A DNA stretch of 8,474 bases from Planctomycetota bacterium. GTDB taxonomy: Bacteria > Planctomycetota > Planctomycetia > Pirellulales > Pirellulaceae. The translations under genes were made by a program, and so were the position numbers. The stretch's first letter is position 1. The number at the start of each line of letters is the position of its first letter. Location of the stretch: positions 1-8,474 of the forward strand of contig JAHWKS010000174.1 in the NCBI GenBank assembly GCA_019347795.1, written 5' to 3'. Below the pieces are notes generated by a model. That model worked only from the letters and a program-made list of their open reading frames with translations, was not told the DNA's origin and did not search any database. Of the stretch, positions 1 through 6,322 are shown piece after piece.

Positions 1-818
1 CCGAGATGGGCACCGTTGAGGAGGTGATGGCCTGGATTATGGACACGTACAGGCAGCACGTCGGCCACGCCGTGCCCGTGGGGGTGCCCGGCACGCCGGT
101 GGCGTTGGGCGGTTCGCTCGGCCGCCGGGAGGCGTCCGGCCGGTGCGTGGTGTACCTCGTGGCCGAGGCGGCGAAGCACATCGGCTTGAAGCTCAAGCAC
201 GCCACGGCAGTGGTGCAGGGGTTCGGCAATGTGGGAAGCAATGCCGCCCGCTTTCTCGAGGAGCTAGGGGTGCGGGTGATCGGCGTGAGCGACGTGAACA
301 CCGGCATCTATAACGCGGACGGCCTCTCGATCAACGCGCTGACGGACCACGTCTCGAAACATCGCACGCTCGTGGGCTTTCGCGGCGGCGAGGAAATCAA
401 TAACCAGCAACTGCTGGAGCTGCCGTGCGACATCCTCGTTCCCGCGGCGCTGCAAAACCAAATCACCGCCGATAATGCACCCAACATCAACTGCAAGATC
501 CTGGCCGAGGGGGCGAACGGCCCGACCACGCTGGAGGCGGATGAGGTCCTCAACAACAAGGGCGTTTTCGTCATCCCCGATATTTTGGCGAACGCGGGAG
601 GCGTCACCGTGTCGTACTTCGAGTGGGTGCAGGATACGCAGAACTACAATTGGACGCTGGAGCAGATCAACCAGCGGCTGCTCGACGTGATGACCGACGC
701 TTTCCGCCGCACCCTCCTCCGCTCGCAGCGCGACAAGCTGGAAATGCGCACCGCGGCGTTGATCGAAGGCGTCCAGCGGGTCGCCGAGGCGAAGCTCGCG
801 CGCGGGCTCTTCCCCTAG
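1..818 (+). CDS. Glutamate (Glu/Leu/Phe/Val family) dehydrogenase, C-terminal part, 5' end cut by window
   Basis: This family catalyses reversible oxidative deamination of glutamate to 2-oxoglutarate and ammonia with NAD(P) in the cytoplasm. The reading frame is open to the left edge, with GAG at bases 3-5 the first complete codon; the ATG at base 6 is internal (the EMGT motif), not a start. About 271 of the usual 410-430 residues are present, so the N-terminal substrate domain with the catalytic lysine lies outside. Counting from the Met at base 6, visible landmarks are MAWIMDTY (8-15), [12 protein letters not shown] (35-46), the Rossmann dinucleotide loop GFGNVG (72-77), [10 protein letters not shown] (145-154), AEGANGPTT (167-175) and [17 protein letters not shown] (191-207). 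Two family positions differ: the usual PDMGT reads (P)EMGT, and the usual ATGRGV reads ASGRCV. The gene is 10 bp from hisH and probably shares its transcript. The family is sure; substrate preference (glutamate versus branched-chain or aromatic amino acid) is inferred. Confidence 0.93.
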   Translation, partial: EMGTVEEVMAWIMDTYRQHVGHAVPVGVPGTPVALGGSLGRREASGRCVVYLVAEAAKHIGLKLKHATAVVQGFGNVGSNAARFLEELGVRVIGVSDVNTGIYNADGLSINALTDHVSKHRTLVGFRGGEEINNQQLLELPCDILVPAALQNQITADNAPNINCKILAEGANGPTTLEADEVLNNKGVFVIPDILANAGGVTVSYFEWVQDTQNYNWTLEQINQRLLDVMTDAFRRTLLRSQRDKLEMRTAALIEGVQRVAEAKLARGLFP

Positions 819-828
819 AACCTCTCTC

Positions 829-1434
829 ATGATCGCCATTGTTGACTACCAGATGGGGAACCTGCGAAGCGTGCAGAAGGCGCTGGAGCGCATCGGAAGC
901 TCCGCCGTCATCACCAGCGATCCGGCCGACTTGGAGCGGGCCGAAAAGCTCGTGTTGCCGGGAGTGGGGGCGTTCGAAGACGCCATCGGCGAACTGCGAC
1001 GCCGCGAATTGGTCGAGCCGATCAAAGCCGCGATCGCCGCGGGAAAGCCGTTTCTCGGCGTTTGCCTGGGGCTGCAACTTTTGTTCGAGGTCAGCTACGA
1101 GGGCGGACGGCATGAAGGCCTGGGCGTGCTGCCGGGCGAGGTCGTGCGGTTCGAGCTGCCGCACGACTACAAGGTGCCGCACATGGGCTGGAACCAGGGG
1201 AACATCGTTCGCCGCGCGCCGTGCCTGGAGGGAATCGAGGACCAGACGCACTTCTACTTCGTCCACTCCTATTACGTGGTTCCCCGCGACGACTCGGTCA
1301 CCGCGCTGGAAGCGGATTACGGCGGCCCGTTCTGCGCCGCCGTATGGTGCGACAATCTCTTCGCGACGCAGTTCCATCCCGAGAAGAGCCAGGCCAATGG
1401 ACTGCGGCTCTTAAAGAATTTCGCGGAACTATAA
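829..1434 (+). CDS. hisH: Imidazole glycerol phosphate synthase, glutamine amidotransferase subunit HisH
   Basis: HisH hydrolyses glutamine and channels ammonia to HisF, which forms imidazole glycerol phosphate and AICAR in histidine biosynthesis in the cytoplasm. The 201-residue protein is the normal length for the family. It starts [15 protein letters not shown], typical of HisH. The class I amidotransferase triad is visible: the nucleophile Cys79 in GVCLGLQLL, and His183 and Glu185 in [14 protein letters not shown]. The oxyanion-region motif LPGVGAF is at 43-49, and the [10 protein letters not shown] block at 141-150 is also characteristic. The ATG follows the upstream dehydrogenase stop by 10 bp with no obvious Shine-Dalgarno sequence, so translation may depend on coupling or leaderless-like initiation. 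No other his gene is in the window, so the pathway genes are probably dispersed. The assignment is secure. Confidence 0.98.
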   Translation: MIAIVDYQMGNLRSVQKALERIGSSAVITSDPADLERAEKLVLPGVGAFEDAIGELRRRELVEPIKAAIAAGKPFLGVCLGLQLLFEVSYEGGRHEGLGVLPGEVVRFELPHDYKVPHMGWNQGNIVRRAPCLEGIEDQTHFYFVHSYYVVPRDDSVTALEADYGGPFCAAVWCDNLFATQFHPEKSQANGLRLLKNFAEL

Positions 1435-1461
1435 TCTACGGCGGGCGATTGTCGCCGGCGC

Positions 1462-1510
1462 AAGAAAAAACCCGCCCCGGAACTTCCGTTCTCCTTCGGT
1501 GGGGCGGGTT
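1462..1510 (-). terminator. Rho-independent terminator for the mraZ transcript
   Basis: Read on the minus strand, a perfect 10-bp stem pairs AACCCGCCCC (1510-1501) with GGGGCGGGTT (1478-1469). The 22-nt loop holds a small nested GAAC/GTTC hairpin (1480-1483 with 1488-1491). A run of six T (1470-1465) comes straight after the GC-rich arm, then CTT. On the plus strand the hairpin is followed by AGCAGG rather than a T-run, so it is oriented to stop minus-strand transcription coming from mraZ. It may still slow read-through from hisH. It lies about 200 bp past the mraZ stop codon. Confidence 0.8.
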
Positions 1511-1710
1511 AGCAGGACGGTCGAGGCGGTTCGACCCGTTCCCGCAGTTCGCAACTCTGAACGCTCCCTGGTCAAAGTCCGCGGAAACAACCGCGTTGGT
1601 TAGACAGCGGCGACTCGTCGGCTGGTCTGGTGGCCGGTGACCAGCGAGACGGTTTCCACGCTAGGCGAACGGACGGACGTACTCTCCTGTTAATCCAAGG
1701 TGATTCGTAG
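1511..1710 (-). other. Non-coding 3' region of mraZ with inverted repeats
   Basis: This stretch lies between the mraZ stop codon and its terminator, opposite the end of hisH. No convincing gene was found. It holds a perfect 7-bp inverted repeat, GCTGGTC (1621-1627) with GACCAGC (1639-1645). That stem can be lengthened by CTC/GAG (1614-1616 with 1646-1648) across a 4-nt bulge. There is also a 5-bp stem CGCGG/CCGCG (1580-1584 with 1591-1595) around an AAACAA loop. Neither is followed by a T-run. If the terminator call is right, this is a long structured mraZ 3' UTR, or the body of a small RNA using that terminator. Confidence 0.35.
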
Positions 1711-2205
1711 CTATCGCGGCTGGGCCGGCCGGGCCGGCGGCGCCGACTCCAGAGATGCGGCGGCAGGATTGCCGAACGCCTTCTCCGCAATTTCGTCGTA
1801 GTGGGTCTGCATCTCTCCCAGATACGTCTCCCAACGGGCGGCGCTCCACAACTCCAAATGGTCCCGCACTCCCAGCAGCACGACGTCCTTCGCCAGTCCC
1901 GCCCACTGGGCCAGCTCCGGGGGAATCCGGAGCCGCCCCTGCCGGTCGATCTCCGCCGGTTGGGCCTGAGCGTAAAACAGCCGACTGAAGGCCCGCACGT
2001 CGCGACCCGCCGGTGAGGCCTGGGCCAATTGGTCGCCGATGCCGGAAAGTGCGTCCTCCATGTAGAGCGAGAGCGATCCATCAGTTCCGGGCGCGATGTA
2101 AACAACCGACTTCTGGGGGTGTCCCAACGCATCACGGAGGAGTTTGGGAATGGCCAAGCGGTGCTTTTCGTCGAGCGTTCGCGGATAGGCGCCCGTCAGG
2201 AGCAT
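1711..2205 (-). CDS. mraZ: Transcriptional regulator MraZ
   Basis: MraZ is a DNA-binding, ring-forming regulator of the SpoVT/AbrB fold. In other bacteria it sits first in the division and cell-wall (dcw) cluster and regulates its own promoter. The 164-residue product has two tandem AbrB-like repeats. The first contains LDEKHRLAIPK (11-21), where the usual DxKGR core has His in place of Gly. The second contains EIDRQGRLRIPPELAQW (85-101) with the canonical DxxGR. KDVVLLGVRDHLELWS (106-121) follows, also typical. An Ala/Pro-rich tail (about 145-164) extends beyond the usual roughly 140-150 residues. The start MLLTGAYPRTLD matches the family start, and GGTGAG just upstream is a weak ribosome-binding candidate. 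The gene is not followed by rsmH, ftsL or pbp genes: downstream lie only a terminator and convergent hisH. The identity is secure; the target genes here are unknown. Confidence 0.95.
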   Translation of the reverse strand: MLLTGAYPRTLDEKHRLAIPKLLRDALGHPQKSVVYIAPGTDGSLSLYMEDALSGIGDQLAQASPAGRDVRAFSRLFYAQAQPAEIDRQGRLRIPPELAQWAGLAKDVVLLGVRDHLELWSAARWETYLGEMQTHYDEIAEKAFGNPAAASLESAPPARPAQPR

Positions 2206-2211
2206 CGCTCA

Positions 2212-2268
2212 CCCATTGGTTTCCCACTGCGTCCCACAGGACTCCAAAGATACCCACTGGCCCTCCCA
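2212..2268 (-). promoter_or_regulatory. MraZ operator: array of TGGG boxes at about 10-bp spacing
   Basis: On the minus strand TGGG occurs at 2268-2265, 2256-2253, 2236-2233, 2226-2223 and 2215-2212. A degenerate TGGA at 2246-2243 fills the phase gap. Start-to-start distances are 12, 10, 10, 10 and 11 bp, close to one helical turn. Most copies read GTGGGA or GTGGGT. In Escherichia coli, MraZ binds direct TGGGN repeats with 5-nt spacers in its own promoter, so the motif and period both match the known site. Here the array starts right after the -35, runs through the spacer and -10, and ends 6 bp before the start codon. Autoregulation by the adjacent mraZ product is the natural inference. Confidence 0.75.
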
Positions 2269-2274
2269 CGTCAA
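2247..2274 (-). promoter_or_regulatory. Sigma70-type promoter of mraZ
   Basis: On the minus strand, TTGACG (2274-2269, five of six matches to the -35 consensus) is separated by 16 bp from TATCTT (2252-2247, four of six matches to the -10 consensus). This would place the transcription start near 2240, about 35 bp before the mraZ ATG. TGGG boxes occupy the spacer and the transcribed leader, which fits repression by MraZ. The call rests on motif match and position only. Confidence 0.6.
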
Positions 2275-2373
2275 CACGGAGAGTGAGGGGTTCGGGCGTC
2301 GCCTGAGAGCGTCTGCGGCGATGTAGGTGCAATCCCAGGCAACACTTCCATCGCAGAAAACAATATTAACCGC

Positions 2374-2389
2374 GGAAAAATATTTTTCC
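2374..2389. repeat. Perfect 16-bp AT-cored palindrome in the gap between the glycosyltransferase and mraZ
   Basis: GGAAAAATATTTTTCC reads the same on both strands. TTAA tetramers flank it at 2366-2369 and 2392-2395, slightly off symmetry. It lies 15 bp past the glycosyltransferase stop codon and about 100 bp upstream of the mraZ -35. The surrounding stretch of about 40 bp is strikingly AT-rich for this window. It has no loop and no following T-run, so it is a poor intrinsic terminator. A protein-binding dyad or an upstream curved or UP-like element is possible. The function is unknown. Confidence 0.45.
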
Positions 2390-2403
2390 CCTTAACTCCC
2401 AGA

Positions 2404-3531
2404 TCAGAGAGCGGCGATGTAGAGCCGCTCGTAGGCGGCGATCATCGATTCGAGGGAAAAATGATGGGCGACGCGGCGGCGGTTCTCCTGCCCCAACTGG
2501 CTCGCCAAGTGGGCGTTGGCGGTGATCTCGGAGACTCGCCGCGCGAACTCACAGTCGTCGCCGAAGCTCGCCGTTTGGCTTCCTGCGGTCTCCTGGAGCA
2601 GCTCCAGCACGCCCTCACTCCGGGTCGCGACGACCGGCAGCCCGGCGGCCATCGCCTCCAGCACGACGTTCGGCATCCCCTCCCAGCGGGAGGGAAGCAG
2701 CAGCATGTCGCTGGCTGCCAGAATTCGCGGAACATCCTCCCGCCAGCCCGTGAAGTGAACCCGTTCCGAAACTCCGGCGTTCTGTGCCGCCGCCTCCAGT
2801 TTCTGCCGTTGCGGGCCGTCGCCGACGAGGACGAGATCATGATCCGGCGCCGCCGCAAACAGTTGCGGACACAGCGAGAGCAGCCAGTCGAGGCCTTTTT
2901 GCTTATCCAGCCGGCCGATGGCGACAAGGATCCGCCGAATCTCCGGGACGCCCAGCTCCGCCTTCTCCAGCGGCGCCGCAGTGAGGTAAGGCGCCGTATC
3001 GATCCCGTTGGGAATGACCGCGATCCGCTCTTCCGGAAAACCGCCCCGCCGAATCATGAAATCGGCCACGGCGCGGCTCACGCACACCGTCCGAAAGGCG
3101 CCCGATGTGGCCCGCCGCTCAATCCAGAGGCGATGCCGCCGCGGATCGGCGACGCGGATTCCGGTGAGCACCGGGATATCGGCTTTCCGTGCCGCCACGG
3201 CGCCCAACACGTTGGCGTGAAAGAGAAACATCTGCGCGACGTCCGGCGCCTGTTCGTCGAACAGGCCTCGCAACTGCTTCAGCGCGCTGGAGAACTGGCG
3301 CCACGATCGCAAATCGAGAAAGTGGACGGGCACGGCCGCCTGCTCCAGGCGCCGCACGAGCAGGTCGCGACGGGCCGGCGGGCGCGGGGCGAGCGAAATC
3401 ACCAGCGGCGAAAACCGCTGCCGGTCCAGCCCCAAAGCGAGATTCGTGAGGCAGCGCTCCGCGCCTCCCACGTCCAGCTCGGTAATCACCAACGCGACGC
3501 GCGCCGGCTTGGGGTCGGCCTTTTCTTTCAC
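2404..3531 (-). CDS. Glycosyltransferase family 4 (GT-B fold)
   Basis: GT4 enzymes transfer a sugar, usually from a nucleotide-sugar donor, to lipid or polysaccharide acceptors at the cytoplasmic face of the membrane with retention of configuration. The 375-residue protein has both Rossmann-like halves. The N-terminal half opens with RVALVITELDVGGAERCL (11-28), whose glycine loop is typical. The C-terminal half has VIPNGID (172-178), ILVAIGRLDKQKGLDWLL (201-218), LVLVGDGP (233-240), VHFTGWREDVPRILAASD (258-275) and the EX7E donor-binding motif from Glu284 to Glu292 in WEGMPNVVLEAMAAGLPVV. No signal peptide or membrane segment is seen. The start codon is GTG at 3531; the next in-frame alternatives would cut into the first beta strand. 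It diverges from queA across 60 bp and is followed by mraZ after 198 bp. No other surface-polysaccharide gene is nearby, so donor and acceptor cannot be named. Confidence 0.92.
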   Translation of the reverse strand: MKEKADPKPARVALVITELDVGGAERCLTNLALGLDRQRFSPLVISLAPRPPARRDLLVRRLEQAAVPVHFLDLRSWRQFSSALKQLRGLFDEQAPDVAQMFLFHANVLGAVAARKADIPVLTGIRVADPRRHRLWIERRATSGAFRTVCVSRAVADFMIRRGGFPEERIAVIPNGIDTAPYLTAAPLEKAELGVPEIRRILVAIGRLDKQKGLDWLLSLCPQLFAAAPDHDLVLVGDGPQRQKLEAAAQNAGVSERVHFTGWREDVPRILAASDMLLLPSRWEGMPNVVLEAMAAGLPVVATRSEGVLELLQETAGSQTASFGDDCEFARRVSEITANAHLASQLGQENRRRVAHHFSLESMIAAYERLYIAAL

Positions 3532-3591
3532 AGCGGGATGGCGAGAATGAGGTTCGAGCGCCCTGCAGCGTCTTCAATCATAGATTCCGCG

Positions 3592-4638
3592 ATGTCCGAA
3601 TTGGACCAGTATGATTATGAACTTCCAGAGGAGTTGATCGCCCAGCATCCTCTCCCGACCCGCAGCGACGCGCGGCTGCTGGTCGTTGATCGCCGGTCAG
3701 GAGCCTTGACGCACACTCACGTTCGCGACCTGCCGGAGTTTCTCCGCCCGGCCGACTCGCTCGTGCTCAACGACACGCGGGTGATTCCGGCGCGGCTGGT
3801 GGGACGACGCACCGCCACCGGCGGACGCTGGAGGGGATTGTTCCTGGCCGCGGACGAGCGGGGCGACTGGCTGGTGCTGGGCAAGACGCGCGGCAAGCTG
3901 CAGTCCGGCGAGACGGTGACGCTCGAGGACCGTGATTCGCGCCCGCAGTTCACATTGACGATGGCAATGAAGCTCGAAGGGGGCGCCTGGGCCGCCCGGC
4001 CTTCCGTCGCCGGTGAGCCATTCACCCTCTTGGAGCACGTCGGCCGCACGCCGCTGCCGCATTACATTCGCGGCGGCGAAATGGTTGATCGCGATCAGGA
4101 GACCTATCAGACGGTGTTCGCCGAGAAGCCTGGCTCCGTTGCGGCGCCCACGGCGGGTTTGCACCTCACCGCCGAGTTGCTTGCCGAGATCGAGCGGCGC
4201 GGCGCGGCGATCCGCCGAGTGACGCTGCACGTGGGGCTGGGGACGTTTCGCCCGATCGAATCGGCGCGACTCGCCGAGCATCGCATGCACCGGGAGTGGT
4301 GCTCGCTGGACGAACCGACGGCCGACGCGCTGCGGGAAGCGCGACAGACCGGCGGCCGCATCGTGGCCGTGGGAACCACGACGGTCCGCGTGCTGGAGTC
4401 CGCGGCTCGCGACGGCGCGCTGCAGCCGTTTCGCGGGGAAACGGACCTCTTCATCCGGCCGCCGTACACGTTCCGCGCCGTGGACGCCCTGATGACGAAC
4501 TTCCATCTCCCCCGCAGCACCCTTCTCGTGCTAGTCCGGACTTTCGGCGGCGACGACCTGATCCGCCGCGCCTACGAAGAAGCCATCCGCCACCGCTACC
4601 GCTTCTACAGCTACGGCGACGCGATGCTGATTCTTTAA
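3592..4638 (+). CDS. queA: S-adenosylmethionine:tRNA ribosyltransferase-isomerase QueA
   Basis: QueA transfers and isomerises the ribosyl group of SAM onto 7-aminomethyl-7-deazaguanine at the tRNA wobble position, giving epoxyqueuosine. The 348 residues match the family length of about 340-356. Signature blocks appear in order: YELPEELIAQHPLPTRSDAR (9-28), DSLVLNDTRVIPARL (55-69), VLGKTRGKLQSGE (95-107), GRTPLPHYIR (151-160), GSVAAPTAGLHLT (181-193), TLHVGLGTFRPI (211-222), IVAVGTTTVRVLES (257-270), MTNFHLPRSTLLVLV (301-315) and YRFYSYGDAMLI (336-347). The ATG at 3592 gives the canonical MSELDQYDYELP start. The frame stays open upstream to 2461, but that part is antisense to the glycosyltransferase and is not QueA-like. 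No ribosome-binding site is apparent. Genes often beside queA elsewhere (tgt, yajC, secDF, ruvB) are absent here. The assignment is secure. Confidence 0.98.
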   Translation: MSELDQYDYELPEELIAQHPLPTRSDARLLVVDRRSGALTHTHVRDLPEFLRPADSLVLNDTRVIPARLVGRRTATGGRWRGLFLAADERGDWLVLGKTRGKLQSGETVTLEDRDSRPQFTLTMAMKLEGGAWAARPSVAGEPFTLLEHVGRTPLPHYIRGGEMVDRDQETYQTVFAEKPGSVAAPTAGLHLTAELLAEIERRGAAIRRVTLHVGLGTFRPIESARLAEHRMHREWCSLDEPTADALREARQTGGRIVAVGTTTVRVLESAARDGALQPFRGETDLFIRPPYTFRAVDALMTNFHLPRSTLLVLVRTFGGDDLIRRAYEEAIRHRYRFYSYGDAMLIL

Positions 4639-4816
4639 AGGTTGGCGGCGGCAATCCTCCAACGCCGCCTCGGCTCCAAACTTCTCCTGCGAATTGCTTT
4701 ACTGCGGGTGAATATTGTGGCGGGATGATCGGGCATCAGCCGTAGTAGGGCGATAGCCGCGGTAGCCCCGGTTCGGCGCCTGGGAACCTTGCTGCGGAGA
4801 TGCTGAGAACCGGCCG
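4639..4816. other. Convergent intergenic region with weak inverted repeats
   Basis: This gap lies between the queA stop and the end of the minus-strand peptidase gene. Just past queA, GGCGGCG (4644-4650) can pair with CGCCGCC (4663-4669) around a 12-nt loop, but no T-run follows. On the other side, CCGGTTC (4768-4774) is repeated inverted as GAACCGG (4807-4813) with a 32-nt gap, and GGTTC (4770-4774) can pair instead with GAACC (4784-4788). No convincing gene or classical terminator was found. The hairpins may protect 3' ends or support factor-dependent termination. Confidence 0.3.
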
Positions 4817-6238
4817 CTAGCGCGGCGCGGCTGATGATGCGGGGGAGAGATTGAGCATCGCCTCGATCCAGGCTCGCTCGAAGTCGGGGAGCTTTTGGCC
4901 GACGAGGCCTTCGAAGCGGCGGAGGGGAGATTGGGTCGCGTCGGTTTGGACGTACTTGTCCAACTTTTCGCCGCCCAGCAGGTTGCGGTTGAAGAGGAGA
5001 TGCCAGGCCAGGCCCCAGGAGTAGAGGTAGCGGCGGTCGGCGGCGTCGGCTCGGGAGTGGGTGATCAGGAATTCTTCGTCGGCGGAGGTGAGCAGCTCGG
5101 CCAGCGGGAGGCGGTAGCCGCCGGTGAGGTCGGCTTGCAGGCGGCGGAGCAGGTCGCGGTCCGGGGCGTCGATGCGGAGCGTCTCGCCGTCCAGCCGGCC
5201 GCTCTCGAAGACCTGGGCCAGGCCTTCGTTCAGCCAACGGGGGAAGTCGTAGCGGGATTGGGGAAAGAGGTAGTTCTCCAGGTAGGCGTGAAAGGCTTCG
5301 TGCCGCAGGCGGGTGAAGAGCTGCTGCGAGACATCGTCGAAGCGGGCGTCGTTGCGGCGATTCACCTCGGAGATCTTTCGCAACATCACTTGAAAGCGGT
5401 CGTCCCACGCCTTGCCGCGGACCCGCAGCTCCTCGCGAACCTGGTCGTCGGTGAAGCCGCGCTCGCGGAGCCGCTCGGCCAGCTCCCGCTGCTGCCGGGG
5501 AAACTCGCGGTTGAGGTCCCGGTATTGCTGCTCGATGCGCTCGTTTTCCGCGCGAATCTGCTTGAGCCGTTCGGCGTAGTGCGAGAGGTCGGCGCCTGCG
5601 ACGATTACGTTCGCCTCCGCCGAAAAGAAGGCGGGATGGTCGATCTCGAGCCGGTTCTGAAGGAGGTACTCGCGATACTGCTCCATGGAGCCATAGAGCA
5701 TGACCTCCAGACGGCGCCGCGGCTCGGTCCGCGGGGGGAGCGCGTGGCGATACGCGCGAAAAATCTGCTCGATCCGCACCACCGCCCGGCGCGTCGTCTC
5801 GTCATCGCTCGTGCTTGCCAGGCGGAACCAGGGGCCGTTGTAGATGTAAGAAGCGGCGGCACCCTCCTCCGATTTCTTCAGCCGGACGTTCTCCATCCGG
5901 CCGGCCTCGATCCGCGTGCGATGCTTGAACTGCTCGATCCGCTCGATCAGTTTCCGCCGCTCCTCAGCCTCCAGCCGCTGAACGTCCGCCACGGCGCCGG
6001 CGGGGATCGGCCGCACCACCAGATACATGTCTTTCCCCGGCGGGCGGACCACCTCGACGAACTCGACCTCGCGCTGGTTCTCTGCTTGAAGCAGCCCGCG
6101 ATACGTGCGGCCGTCTTGGGTGCGCAGCGTCTCCATCGGCCATTCGCCGAGGCTCGCGCGGTCGCTGGGCGAATCGTCGGCCAGAGCCAGTCCGGCCGTG
6201 ACGGCAATGAGGCAGGCGAGAAATCCGACGCGAATCAT
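4817..6238 (-). CDS. Secreted gluzincin-type metallopeptidase-like protein (DUF1570 family)
   Basis: The 473-residue product is probably an exported zinc peptidase of the planctomycete DUF1570 type; its substrate is unknown. Residues 1-20 (MIRVGFLACL... ending LALA) look like a Sec signal peptide cleaved before DDSPSD. Residues about 33-120 hold a small N-terminal region beginning ETLRTQDGRTYRGLL. DUF1570 proper follows from about 130. Residues about 220-300 are highly charged and heptad-like, probably a helical or coiled-coil insertion. The catalytic region has HEAFH (313-317), an HExxH zinc motif, then WLNEGLAQVFE (336-346), in which Glu338 is the likely third ligand 20 residues after His317. 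YLYSWGLAWHLL (404-415) then matches the downstream helix of such enzymes. The gene lies 84 bp downstream of the PilZ gene on the same strand and may be co-transcribed. No ribosome-binding site is obvious. Zinc-binding residues are intact, so activity is plausible but inferred. Confidence 0.82.
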   Translation of the reverse strand: MIRVGFLACLIAVTAGLALADDSPSDRASLGEWPMETLRTQDGRTYRGLLQAENQREVEFVEVVRPPGKDMYLVVRPIPAGAVADVQRLEAEERRKLIERIEQFKHRTRIEAGRMENVRLKKSEEGAAASYIYNGPWFRLASTSDDETTRRAVVRIEQIFRAYRHALPPRTEPRRRLEVMLYGSMEQYREYLLQNRLEIDHPAFFSAEANVIVAGADLSHYAERLKQIRAENERIEQQYRDLNREFPRQQRELAERLRERGFTDDQVREELRVRGKAWDDRFQVMLRKISEVNRRNDARFDDVSQQLFTRLRHEAFHAYLENYLFPQSRYDFPRWLNEGLAQVFESGRLDGETLRIDAPDRDLLRRLQADLTGGYRLPLAELLTSADEEFLITHSRADAADRRYLYSWGLAWHLLFNRNLLGGEKLDKYVQTDATQSPLRRFEGLVGQKLPDFERAWIEAMLNLSPASSAAPR

Positions 6239-6247
6239 AGACTGATG

Positions 6248-6268
6248 AAGAGACGAAGGAGGTCTCTT
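6248..6268. repeat. Short inverted repeat upstream of the peptidase gene
   Basis: AAGAGAC (6248-6254) is repeated inverted as GTCTCTT (6262-6268) around a 7-nt spacer. On the minus strand it sits 9 bp before the peptidase ATG, in the 84-bp gap after the PilZ gene. There is no T-run. It could be a leader hairpin limiting ribosome access, or a small operator. The length is modest and chance cannot be excluded. Confidence 0.3.
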
Positions 6269-6322
6269 TCACGATGGCGCGCTCCCGCCGGTCCGTCAAG
6301 CGCCGTTGTTCAGCGCCGCTCG

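Noticed and set aside
1528..1537. GGTTCGACCC, resembling a tRNA T-arm core
   Set aside because: The flanking bases do not form a five-pair T-stem, and no acceptor, D or anticodon arm could be fitted around it.
1572..2135. Minus-strand open frame of 187 codons overlapping mraZ
   Set aside because: It is an out-of-frame shadow of mraZ with Arg/Pro/Ser-rich composition and no family features.
2461..3591. Plus-strand open frame of about 377 codons continuing in frame into queA, suggesting a giant fused QueA
   Set aside because: It is the antisense of the glycosyltransferase, is Arg/Pro/Gln-rich without family motifs, and QueA has its canonical start at 3592.
3532..3591. Divergent promoters between the glycosyltransferase and queA
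   Set aside because: Some promoter must lie near here, but no -35/-10 pair with proper spacing was convincing. TAGATT at 3581-3586 has no partner at 16-18 bp.
4768..4813. Inverted repeat CCGGTTC/GAACCGG as a terminator for the peptidase gene
   Set aside because: The 32-nt gap is large, competing pairings exist, and no T-run follows on either strand.
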